A stretch of 5,171 bases of DNA from Deltaproteobacteria bacterium (GCA_030671095.1 DAOVAK010000249.1:1-5171), one strand, 5' to 3'. Positions 1 to 5,171 are shown, numbered from the stretch's first letter. Numbers and translations are program-made. Notes: generated by a model not told the origin, from the letters alone.

Positions 1-43
1 TTCCGAATGAATCGCGGACCCGGGTGAGAATAGTTGACACCAT

Positions 44-73
44 TTGGCATGGAGGCCATTCTATATGTATATT
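44..73 (+). promoter_or_regulatory. Candidate sigma-70 promoter for the radical SAM gene
   Basis: TTGGCA at 44-49 (5 of 6 to the -35 consensus) and TATATT at 68-73 (5 of 6 to the -10 consensus) are separated by 18 bp. The predicted transcript start near 80 would leave only about 8 nt before the TTG start at 88, and about 23 nt before an in-frame GTG at 103. A separate perfect TTGACA at 34-39 has no good -10 at 16-18 bp. The call rests on consensus matching only. Confidence 0.35.
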
Positions 74-87
74 AGACTGACCTGGGG

Positions 88-1371
88 TTGAAGGCCGTGA
101 GAGTGCTCCTTATTTCTGCAAATACGGAACCGATCAACATGCCCATCTTACCCATGGGATTAGGGGCTGTGGCGGCTGCAACACGAAAGGCGGGCCACGA
201 AGTGGAACTTCTTGATCTCATGAGGGTGAATGATACGGGCCCTGCAATAAAGGAAGCCGTAAAGAGATTTCCTCCTCGTGTGATCGGCATTGGGGTGAGG
301 AACATTGATGATCAGAACATGGAAGTCCCTATCTTCTTGTTGGATCAGGTCCAGGAGGTGATTTCTCATTGCAGAAGTTTCTCAAGGGCTCCTATTGTCC
401 TGGGAGGAGCAGGCTACAGCATATTCCCGGAAAGTGCCCTGTCGTATTTGGGTGCTGACATGGGGATTCAGGGTGAGGGGGAGATGGCGTTTCCAGCCCT
501 GCTGGAACGCGTGGAACAGGGAGCAGATCTTTCCAAAGCCGCCGGCCTCTATCTGCCCCGCCTTGGCCTCCAGGGAAAGAGAATGTTTGAAAAAGACCTG
601 GATATATTCCCTTTCCCAGATGTTAGCCTTTGGCCTGCCTATCTTGCCAAGGATCAGGGCCTGTGGGTGCCCATACAGACCAGGAGAGGATGCCCCCTGG
701 ATTGCAGCTACTGTTCTACGGCAACCATTGAAGGTCGTATCATCCGCAAATTCAGCCCCCAAAGGGTTATAAATGTCATTACTCGCTATTTTGAGGCTGG
801 ATTTGAGAGATTCTTTTTCGTGGACAATACATTTAATATGCCTCGATCGTATGCCAGGGAGATCTGTGGTGCGCTGATCGCCAGGGGAATGGGCATATCC
901 TGGGGATGTATTGTTTACCCTGGTACACTCGATGAAGACTTGGCAAAGGACATGGCGAGAGCGGGTTGCACGCAGGTGAGTGTGGGATTCGAAAGTGGCT
1001 GTGACCGAATGCTGAGAAATATGAATAAGAAATTTGGTGTTGAGGCTGTACGCCGGAGTTGTGCAATGCTCGGGGATCAAGGCATTCGCAGGATGGGTTT
1101 TTTGCTCCTGGGAGGGCCCGGTGAAACAAGGGAGTCGGTGGAAGAGAGCCTGACCTTTGTTGATTCCCTCCAGCTGGAGGCCGTCAAGATCACGGTCGGC
1201 ATCAGAATTTACCCGGGCACGCCGCTGGCTGAGACGGCCTTGCGGGAAGGCGTTATTTCGGGGCAGGACGATCTTCTTTTTCCAAGTTTTTATATTCAAA
1301 GGGGGCTTGAGGGTTGGTTGCAGGAGACCGTGCGGCGTTGGATGATGGAGCACCCCAATTGGATGACGTAA
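88..1371 (+). CDS. B12-binding domain radical SAM protein, substrate unknown
   Basis: This is a 427-residue iron-sulfur enzyme of the cobalamin-binding radical SAM superfamily, probably cytoplasmic. Residues 1-140 form a Rossmann-like B12-binding domain starting KAVRVLLISAN, with the loop GGAGYSIFP near 106 and the typical QGEGE near 128-132. I see no DxHxxG motif, so any cobalamin would bind without the classical histidine ligand; this is common in the superfamily. The radical SAM barrel covers about 190-400, with CPLDCSYC supplying the three [4Fe-4S] cysteines C202, C206 and C209. Further barrel landmarks are FFFVDNTFN (242-250), SVGFESG (298-304), GFLLLGGPGE (337-346) and RIYPGTPL (373-380). 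The C-terminus (EHPNWMT) looks complete. Family members do methylations, ring rearrangements and lipid or cofactor chemistry; the substrate cannot be read here. The start is uncertain: TTG at 88 gives the usual domain start, while GTG at 103 has GAAGG at 90-94 eight bases upstream. Confidence 0.9.
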   Translation: MKAVRVLLISANTEPINMPILPMGLGAVAAATRKAGHEVELLDLMRVNDTGPAIKEAVKRFPPRVIGIGVRNIDDQNMEVPIFLLDQVQEVISHCRSFSRAPIVLGGAGYSIFPESALSYLGADMGIQGEGEMAFPALLERVEQGADLSKAAGLYLPRLGLQGKRMFEKDLDIFPFPDVSLWPAYLAKDQGLWVPIQTRRGCPLDCSYCSTATIEGRIIRKFSPQRVINVITRYFEAGFERFFFVDNTFNMPRSYAREICGALIARGMGISWGCIVYPGTLDEDLAKDMARAGCTQVSVGFESGCDRMLRNMNKKFGVEAVRRSCAMLGDQGIRRMGFLLLGGPGETRESVEESLTFVDSLQLEAVKITVGIRIYPGTPLAETALREGVISGQDDLLFPSFYIQRGLEGWLQETVRRWMMEHPNWMT

Positions 1372-1404
1372 TTGCGGAGAAGGGAGGCGCCCTAAATAAG
1401 CAAA

Positions 1405-1609
1405 GCACAGAGCAAAGTGCCCCGGTGGAATAGGGTCCAGACGTGTCGGGCCCCAGTTGAACAGAAGATAGGTTGAAGATAGCTGATGGCCTCTGGCCAT
1501 CAATTTACAAGGTGGGGTATCCATTCAACCCCGGTAGGATCTTCCGGACCTACCTCGGTTAAATAGGTTTCACCCCAGTTGTATGACTTCAAGATTCAAT
1601 GGGGTAAAC
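1405..1609 (+). other. Gene-free spacer with dense inverted repeats; possible structured RNA or leader
   Basis: The 262-bp spacer 1372-1633 has no convincing gene. Stems visible on the + strand are: GCAC/GTGC (1405-1408 with 1417-1420); GGGTCC/GGGCCC (1433-1438 with 1448-1453, one G-U pair); GGTTGAA/TTCAACC (1471-1477 with 1524-1530), enclosing a perfect 8-bp hairpin TGATGGCC-TCT-GGCCATCA (1484-1502); GGTAGG/CCTACC (1533-1538 with 1549-1554); and GTTT-c-ACCCCA-g-TTG (1567-1581) with CAATGGGGTAAAC (1597-1609). All can form together, and the last ends 12 nt before the Shine-Dalgarno of the next gene. The 1484-1502 hairpin might instead end the radical SAM transcript, but it lacks a U-tract. It matches no riboswitch or housekeeping RNA I recognise. 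The pairings are seen in the sequence; a functional RNA is inference. Confidence 0.35.
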
Positions 1610-1621
1610 ATGGCGTAAAAG

Positions 1622-1629
1622 AAGGAGAG
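1622..1629 (+). promoter_or_regulatory. Strong ribosome binding site of the DUF2892-like gene
   Basis: AAGGAGAG lies with its GGAG core (1624-1627) six bases before the ATG at 1634. It is one of the two best Shine-Dalgarno sequences in the window. It is the main reason to accept the very short gene that follows. Confidence 0.75.
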
Positions 1630-1633
1630 AATT

Positions 1634-1792
1634 ATGGCAATCAACAAAAATGTGGCCAAGGTTGAAAGGGTCATTCGAATTATCCTGGGGATAATTCTTA
1701 TCTTTTGGGGCTTTTCGTTGACTGGCTTTTGGAGGCCGGCATCAATTGTCGTGGGTGTTCTACTATTGGCGACCGCTTTTATTGGATACTGA
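1634..1792 (+). CDS. Small two-helix membrane protein, DUF2892 (YgaP-like) family; possible selenoprotein
   Basis: Read conventionally, this is 52 residues starting MAINKNVAKVERVIRIILG and ending TAFIGY. The N-terminal NKNV..VERVIRIILG is the DUF2892 signature. It is followed by two hydrophobic helices (about 13-30 and 36-51) joined by a short TGFWRP turn, so it should be an inner-membrane protein. Known members run to about 60-70 residues and usually continue after helix 2 with a G-aromatic-Cys-Pro-Leu-Tyr segment; here the TGA at 1790-1792 falls at that cysteine. The frame continues TGA-CTC-TGA, then 11 sense codons to TAA at 1834, which would make 66 residues with two selenocysteines. Alternatively it is a naturally short member or has lost its tail. 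Its role is unknown; related domains accompany rhodaneses and sulfur metabolism. It stands alone, 262 bp after the radical SAM gene and convergent with the MFS gene. The gene call is firm; its 3' end is open. Confidence 0.8.
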   Translation: MAINKNVAKVERVIRIILGIILIFWGFSLTGFWRPASIVVGVLLLATAFIGY

Positions 1793-1834
1793 CTCTGAAA
1801 ATCAGTCCTGCTGAAGGTCTTCAGCAAAAAATAA
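1790..1834 (+). other. Candidate UGA-recoded C-terminal extension of the DUF2892-like protein
   Basis: In frame after GY are TGA (1790-1792), CTC, TGA (1796-1798), AAA and further sense codons to TAA at 1832-1834. With both UGAs read as selenocysteine the tail is U-L-U-KSVLLKVFSKK. The basic, amphipathic end is plausible for a protein whose N-terminus is also basic, and total length becomes 66, normal for the family. The first UGA sits at the usual conserved cysteine. Readthrough is inference and depends on selA/selB/selC elsewhere in the genome. Confidence 0.5.
1810..1825 (+). promoter_or_regulatory. SECIS-like hairpin downstream of two in-frame UGAs
   Basis: GCTGAAGGTCTTCAGC is a perfect inverted repeat. 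It can be drawn as GCUGA-AGGUCU-UCAGC, with a hexaloop identical to the one I know from the E. coli fdhF SECIS. It begins exactly 11 nt after the second UGA (1799-1809 intervene), the spacing known for fdhF, and 17 nt after the first UGA. It lacks the bulged U of the E. coli element. It is followed by AAAAAATAA rather than a U-tract, so it does not look like an intrinsic terminator. A smaller hairpin (GACT 1791-1794 with AGTC 1804-1807) overlaps the second UGA. Confidence 0.5.
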
Positions 1835-1919
1835 TCAGCTTAGGAAAAGGGGACGCCCAGGTCAAAAGGCGAAATGAGGGAAGTCCTCAAATAAAAAAAT
1901 AACGGCTTTCCAAAGTTCG

Positions 1920-1957
1920 CTTTCTTGAGAGACGCACAACTGCGCCATTCAAGAAAG
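1920..1957. terminator. Long hairpin between convergent genes, possible bidirectional terminator
   Basis: CTTTCTTGA (1920-1928) and TCAAGAAAG (1949-1957) are a perfect 9-bp inverted repeat. Inside, after a 4x4 internal loop, CGCA (1933-1936) pairs with TGCG (1941-1944) around a CAAC tetraloop. It lies 28 nt beyond the stop of the minus-strand MFS gene and about 85 nt after the end of the small plus-strand gene. The + side is followed only by GATTTG. On the - strand a T-rich run (complement of 1889-1903) comes about 16 nt after the stem. Neither is a textbook U-tract, so termination is inferred from the position between converging genes. Confidence 0.4.
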
Positions 1958-1985
1958 GATTTGTCCCCCAATCAACACCCCCAAC

Positions 1986-3164
1986 TCAGAAAGTCTGGAT
2001 TTTCTGATAGCACGAATCTGTTGAACACTCCCCCCTTAATATGCCCCTTCCCAGAAGAAAACTTCCTGCACCCAAAATGCCCAATATCCCAAAACCCCAA
2101 GTAAAGGTGCCGGTGGCATCTTTTAACAGGCCAAAGAGAAGGGTGAACAGAACGGCCCCCAAATTGGCCAGAAAGTTAACGAATCCGAAAAGGGTGGCCA
2201 ATGAATCGGCTTTGGTAACGGTGGAAGCCAGATGAAAGAAGGCGCCAAAATTGACGCAGGAGATCCAGGCTGCCAGCAAGGCGAAAGACAACAAGAGGCC
2301 CGGTGAAGGCAATGAGAAAAGGCCCCAGAAGATAAGTGTAAGGATGAGTATTGAACCGTTTGCCACGAACAGGGGCGTGAATTTCAGAAGAATAAAGCCA
2401 CCCGATATTCGCCCCAATCCGCTGATCAGCATGACCAGCATGGCTCCCCATGCGAGCTGTGTGGCTGTTGAATCTATCCAAAATTCCGCCAAGAGGGAGG
2501 GAATCCAGTTGCCCAGGCTGATCACGGTTCCCCATGAGAGGGCATGGTAGAGCCCGAGAATCCATGCGGCCCGAATCCGGGCAATCTGCCTCAAGGGCAG
2601 AGGTCCGCTGGTGGGTAAGGCTCGTGATTCAAGGTCAAGAGCTATCCAGAGGATCAAGATGGACAAGCAAAATATGCCCGGAATGAGATAGATCCATTGC
2701 CAGCTCAAATGAAGGGTTTTTGAAACCAGAAAGTAGGCCAGTACGTTACCGAGAGAGAATATGCCCGCAAAAAATGACTGATACATGCCAACCCGGCCTC
2801 CTGGTGCGTGCTGGGCAACAAATTTCATCGTGGTGACAAAGGTTAAACCGGTCCCGATTCCGGTAACCACGCGACTCATGACGGCCAGGGAAAGACTGGG
2901 CATGGCTACGGGCAACAGATTTCCAAGGGCCATGAAGGTCAAACCCAGGAGCAGGGTTCGACCGATACCGAACCTGTCTGCGATCAACCCGCCCGGTATC
3001 TGCATCAGGGCGTGGGACCATAACAGGGCACTGATAAGAACAGAGATCCCCGTGTAAGTGACCTCGTAGACCGCCATCAAAAGTGTGAGGCCAGGCGGGA
3101 TATTCATAAAAGTGAGCCCCAGGCCCAGACCTATAAAAAAGGCAAACAATATCCTGACGTTCAT
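1986..3164 (-). CDS. Major facilitator superfamily (MFS) transporter, substrate unknown
   Basis: This 392-residue inner-membrane secondary transporter is full length for the 12-helix MFS. The N-terminal half begins MNVRILFAFFIGLGLGLTFM. It carries the MFS motif A after helix 2, GGLIADRFGIGR (58-69), whose Asp63-Arg64 and Gly66 are the conserved gating residues. Helix 4 starts with SRVVTGIGTGLTF (97-109), close to the family's motif B arginine region. A polar cytoplasmic loop at about 178-198 separates the two six-helix halves. A weaker motif-A copy, SGLGRISGG, lies at 248-256 in the second half. The substrate cannot be assigned. The start is ATG at 3164, preceded by GGAAAAGG with its AAGG eight bases upstream. 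An upstream in-frame TTG at 3212 would add 16 polar residues and has no good Shine-Dalgarno. The gene is convergent with the DUF2892-like gene and divergent from the SprT-like gene, so it is probably monocistronic. Confidence 0.9.
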   Translation of the reverse strand: MNVRILFAFFIGLGLGLTFMNIPPGLTLLMAVYEVTYTGISVLISALLWSHALMQIPGGLIADRFGIGRTLLLGLTFMALGNLLPVAMPSLSLAVMSRVVTGIGTGLTFVTTMKFVAQHAPGGRVGMYQSFFAGIFSLGNVLAYFLVSKTLHLSWQWIYLIPGIFCLSILILWIALDLESRALPTSGPLPLRQIARIRAAWILGLYHALSWGTVISLGNWIPSLLAEFWIDSTATQLAWGAMLVMLISGLGRISGGFILLKFTPLFVANGSILILTLIFWGLFSLPSPGLLLSFALLAAWISCVNFGAFFHLASTVTKADSLATLFGFVNFLANLGAVLFTLLFGLLKDATGTFTWGFGILGILGAGSFLLGRGILRGECSTDSCYQKIQTF

Positions 3165-3251
3165 GTGCGTAACCTTTTCCGTCTTGATTCCCCAGCATGG
3201 GTGTCTAAACAAAGAGAGCCTTTATTGTCAAATGAAATATGAAAACACAGA

Positions 3252-3279
3252 ACTATACAAAAGGGGGCGCCTCAATCAA
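3252..3279 (-). promoter_or_regulatory. Candidate sigma-70 promoter for the MFS gene
   Basis: Reading the minus strand, TTGATT (complement of 3274-3279, 4 of 6) is followed after 16 bp by TATAGT (complement of 3252-3257, 5 of 6). Transcription would start near 3245, giving an 80-nt leader. A perfect minus-strand TTGACA (complement of 3226-3231) is closer to the gene but has no good -10. The rest of the 3165-3379 spacer shows no gene. Confidence 0.3.
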
Positions 3280-3310
3280 TCCCTGCGTCTGTGATGGGGA
3301 AAGTCTAGGT

Positions 3311-3339
3311 TTGACACTTTCGGTTCGATAGAATAGGAA
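3311..3339 (+). promoter_or_regulatory. Possible promoter for the SprT-like gene
   Basis: TTGACA at 3311-3316 is a perfect -35, with the weak TAGGAA (3 of 6) at 3334-3339 after 17 bp. A better -10, TAGAAT at 3329-3334, is only 12 bp from the -35, so the assignment is doubtful. A second TTGACA lies at 3348-3353, too close to the ATG at 3380 to make a standard promoter with a visible -10. Confidence 0.2.
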
Positions 3340-3379
3340 AAGGCTAATTGACAGAAGTTGCTGAAATATCCGACCAATC

Positions 3380-4504
3380 ATGACGAGGCAGAAACAGAAA
3401 ACAATGCTTATCCAGGAAGAACTGGAACGCCGTATCCTTCATGGCCTTGTGTGCGAATGGGAAAATGCCCTGGAGACCTTGAACCCACCTGACAAGGAGA
3501 AGTTGCGGAAACCCTTCTTCAGTCTACGGAATATGAAAGGGAAATGGGGATATTGGTCCGGTGAAAACAATGAGATATGCCTGAGTCGAGAGCTTGTCCT
3601 TGATCATCCATGGCACACTATCTGTGAAATTCTTCTCCATGAAATGGCCCATCAGTATGCCGAGCAAGCCTTAGCTGGCCATGATGAATCCCCCCACGGG
3701 CCTAAGTTCAAGAAGGCCTGTCACTTGCTCCGAGCCAATCCCAAGGCCTCAGGGAATTATAAGGCTTTGGATGAACGGATTTTACAATATTCACCAAGCC
3801 CTGAGGACAAGATCATGACCAGGGTCAAAAAACTCACGGCCCTGGCACAAAGTCAAAATCAACATGAAGCAGAATCGGCCATGGCCAAGGCCCACCAGCT
3901 GATCGCAAAGTATAACATAGATATCTTGGCCCGAGATGAAGATCGGCATTTTGTGAGCATTTTTGTTGGCCATCCAGCCCTGCGGCATTTCAGGGAAGAT
4001 TATCATCTTGCGGGCCTGTTACAGGATTTTTATTTTGTCTATGGGATCTGGGTGCCGGCCTATGTCCTCAATAAAGGGAAGATGGGAAGTGTATTGGAAA
4101 TCAGTGGAACTATCCAAAATGTAAGAATAGCCAGCTACGTTCATGATTTTGTCACACGGTTTATTGATTCCCAGTGGCAGAGATACAACAAGAAAAAGGG
4201 TCTAAATCGATATCGCAAGACGGATTTTGCCGTGGGAATTGTAAAGGGGTTTCGCTCAAAGCTGAAATTGCAAAATACGGAAAGAAAGAGGCATAAAGGT
4301 AAACCGGGGCTAATAAAGATGGAAGACCCATTGCTGCAAGAACATGTGGATTATAGATATCCGTACACCGCGAGTGTAAGGGGCCAGGTGCTGAGAGGAC
4401 ATAAGGATGTGGTGGAAGATGGAATAAGCATTGGTAAGAAGCTGGTCATTTCTAAAGGGATCACCGAGAAGGGGACGAGCAGAAAACTTTTGGTTGGCAA
4501 ATAA
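3380..4504 (+). CDS. SprT-like zinc metallopeptidase domain fused to a DUF2786 domain
   Basis: The protein has 374 residues and no signal peptide or membrane helix, so it is cytoplasmic. Residues about 12-135 are SprT-like: the strand GYWSGENNEICLSREL (57-72) precedes HEMAH (87-91), with H87 and H91 as zinc ligands and E88 catalytic, and HGPKFKKAC (106-114) supplies the third ligand H106. The C-terminal zinc ribbon of classical SprT is not seen. Residues about 142-181 (MTRVKKLTALA, then NQHEAESAMAKAHQLIAKYNI) match DUF2786. The rest to 374 is a Lys/Arg-rich alpha/beta region of unknown function, rich in basic residues near 268-310, which could bind nucleic acid. The related eukaryotic protein Spartan cleaves DNA-protein crosslinks; a similar role here is inference. 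ATG 3380 is the first ATG after an in-frame stop at 3362; no good Shine-Dalgarno is visible, and ATG 3404 is an alternative. It stands alone between 215-bp and 135-bp spacers. Confidence 0.85.
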   Translation: MTRQKQKTMLIQEELERRILHGLVCEWENALETLNPPDKEKLRKPFFSLRNMKGKWGYWSGENNEICLSRELVLDHPWHTICEILLHEMAHQYAEQALAGHDESPHGPKFKKACHLLRANPKASGNYKALDERILQYSPSPEDKIMTRVKKLTALAQSQNQHEAESAMAKAHQLIAKYNIDILARDEDRHFVSIFVGHPALRHFREDYHLAGLLQDFYFVYGIWVPAYVLNKGKMGSVLEISGTIQNVRIASYVHDFVTRFIDSQWQRYNKKKGLNRYRKTDFAVGIVKGFRSKLKLQNTERKRHKGKPGLIKMEDPLLQEHVDYRYPYTASVRGQVLRGHKDVVEDGISIGKKLVISKGITEKGTSRKLLVGK

Positions 4505-4558
4505 AAGGGAGAGATCTTTAATTAATTAATAGACTCACTTCTTCAGGATTTGGGTTCA

Positions 4559-4581
4559 TCATTAACGAATGACTGTTCATT
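4559..4581. repeat. Three alternating TCATT/AATGA pentamers in the PPIase upstream region
   Basis: TCATT (4559-4563), AATGA (4568-4572) and TCATT (4577-4581) alternate in orientation with exactly 4 bp between them. This gives two overlapping inverted repeats at a 9-bp period. They lie 59-81 bp before the PPIase ATG and could be an operator, but such AT-rich patterns also arise by chance. The rest of the 4505-4639 spacer holds a 12-bp palindrome TTAATTAATTAA (4518-4529) and no clear promoter. Confidence 0.2.
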
Positions 4582-4626
4582 GTAAATTACCTCAATCAAC
4601 ATTTTTGCCCGTCTTGTGCGGAAGAA

Positions 4627-4635
4627 AAAAGGAGG
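4627..4635 (+). promoter_or_regulatory. Shine-Dalgarno that fixes the PPIase start
   Basis: AAAAGGAGG ends four bases before the ATG at 4640. It selects that codon over the in-frame GTG at 4616, which would add eight residues and place this site inside the coding sequence. Confidence 0.8.
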
Positions 4636-4639
4636 ATTC

Positions 4640-5161
4640 ATGGGAGAAAAAATCGATTACAAGGAAGACATTGAACGACCTATTGCCGTTTTTGAAACCA
4701 GTCTGGGAACTTTCGAAGCGGAACTCTATGCAGAAGAATGCCCGGAAACAGTCTGGAATTTTATTAATCTTGCCGAAGGTAGACAACAGACTGACAGGGG
4801 CGGGAATTTCTATGACGGTCTAACTTTTCACCGGGTCATTCAAGGATTTGTCATGCAGGGAGGCTGCCCCCAGGGAACGGGAACAGGCGGTCCGGGATAC
4901 CGATTCAAAGATGAATTTCATCCCTCCCTGCGACACGACGGCGCAGGAAAGCTTTCCATGGCAAATGCGGGACCGGGAACTAACGGGAGTCAGTTTTTTG
5001 TCACCCTTGACGCAACCCCCCATCTGGATGACCGACATTCTGTTTTCGGTACAGTCATTAAGGGGATGGATGTGGTGAAAAAAATCGGTGCCATTGAGAC
5101 AGATAGTGTTGATAAGCCGTTGGAACCGGTGGTGATCAATAAAGTGACGATTAAACGGTAA
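4640..5161 (+). CDS. Cyclophilin-type peptidyl-prolyl cis-trans isomerase
   Basis: This 173-residue cyclophilin catalyses cis-trans isomerisation of Xaa-Pro bonds during protein folding. There is no signal peptide, so it is the cytoplasmic (PpiB-like) type. The domain fills the whole chain: VFETSLGTFEAELY (17-30) is the first hairpin; FHRVIQGFVMQGG (63-75) carries the catalytic Arg65 plus Phe70 and Gln73; MANAGPGTNGSQFFVTL (107-123) forms the substrate groove; HLDDRHSVFGTVIKGMDVV (128-146) holds the conserved His133. The position of the cyclosporin-contacting tryptophan of human CypA (W121) is His128 here; many bacterial cyclophilins also differ there and bind cyclosporin weakly. A loop (GRQQTDRGGNFYDG, 47-60) is slightly longer than in the shortest homologues. 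The reading frame is complete, ending with TAA ten bases before the window edge. It appears to be its own transcription unit, 135 bp after the SprT-like gene. Confidence 0.95.
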   Translation: MGEKIDYKEDIERPIAVFETSLGTFEAELYAEECPETVWNFINLAEGRQQTDRGGNFYDGLTFHRVIQGFVMQGGCPQGTGTGGPGYRFKDEFHPSLRHDGAGKLSMANAGPGTNGSQFFVTLDATPHLDDRHSVFGTVIKGMDVVKKIGAIETDSVDKPLEPVVINKVTIKR

Positions 5162-5171
5162 TCCTTTCGCC

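Noticed and set aside
3..80. Open plus-strand frame from the window edge to TGA at 78-80, possibly the tail of an upstream gene
   Set aside because: It covers only 25 codons with no recognisable motif, and it overlaps the best promoter candidate; too short to call.
1381..1393. Small inverted repeat AGGG-N5-CCCT just after the radical SAM stop
   Set aside because: A 4-bp stem followed by AAATAAG is too weak for a terminator.
382..1524. Long open frame on the minus strand opposite the radical SAM gene
   Set aside because: Its product is rich in Pro, His, Arg and Ser without domain features and overlaps a strongly recognised gene; it is an antisense shadow.
1570..1827. Minus-strand frame opposite the small membrane gene
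   Set aside because: Its hydrophobic C-terminal part is only the antisense image of the two-helix protein, and it has no ribosome binding site.
1875..1889. TGAGG-N5-CCTCA hairpin after the small gene
   Set aside because: It is only 5 bp and followed by an A-rich run instead of a U-tract on the plus strand; no support as a terminator.
1705..1902. A 65-codon plus-strand frame overlapping the DUF2892-like gene
   Set aside because: It is in a different frame from the DUF2892 signature, has no Shine-Dalgarno, and its product has no recognisable features. I considered a frameshift joining the two frames, but the continuation does not resemble a DUF2892 tail better than the UGA-recoded frame.
3348..3353. 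Second perfect TTGACA before the SprT-like gene
   Set aside because: No acceptable -10 lies at 15-19 bp, and the start codon is only 26 bp away.
4518..4529. Palindrome TTAATTAATTAA
   Set aside because: Low-complexity AT repeat; self-complementary by composition and not evidence of an operator or origin.

Overview
The window suggests a mid-GC, anaerobe-like bacterium, most plausibly of the Deltaproteobacteria/Desulfobacterota. That is inference from gene style: a cobalamin-binding radical SAM enzyme, a short DUF2892-type membrane protein and a possible selenocysteine recoding site. There is no marker gene to prove it. No rRNA, tRNA, CRISPR array, insertion sequence or phage structural gene is visible.

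Layout. Bases 1-87 hold a plausible sigma-70 promoter. Bases 88-1371 (+) encode a full-length B12-binding/radical SAM protein. Bases 1372-1633 have no gene but hold an unusually dense run of inverted repeats that could fold into a structured RNA or leader. Bases 1634-1792 (+) encode a 52-residue, two-helix DUF2892-like membrane protein. This gene is too short for a usual ORF cut-off, but it has an excellent ribosome binding site. Its reading frame ends at a TGA lying where the family normally has a cysteine. The frame continues through a second TGA to TAA at 1834. Exactly 11 nt after the second TGA is a perfect hairpin whose loop can be drawn as AGGUCU, the loop of the E. coli fdhF SECIS. Reading both UGAs as selenocysteine gives a 66-residue protein, the normal family length. 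This is the most interesting observation in the window.

Bases 1835-1985 are a convergent intergenic region with a long hairpin. Bases 1986-3164 (-) encode a 12-helix MFS transporter. Bases 3165-3379 are a divergent promoter region. Bases 3380-4504 (+) encode a SprT-like zinc metallopeptidase domain joined to a DUF2786 domain. Bases 4505-4639 are an AT-rich spacer with small inverted repeats. Bases 4640-5161 (+) encode a complete cytoplasmic cyclophilin-type peptidyl-prolyl isomerase.

The genes do not form an evident operon: spacers are 135-262 bp and strands alternate. No shared pathway can be read from the neighbourhood. The genes look like independent transcription units, each with its own leader.
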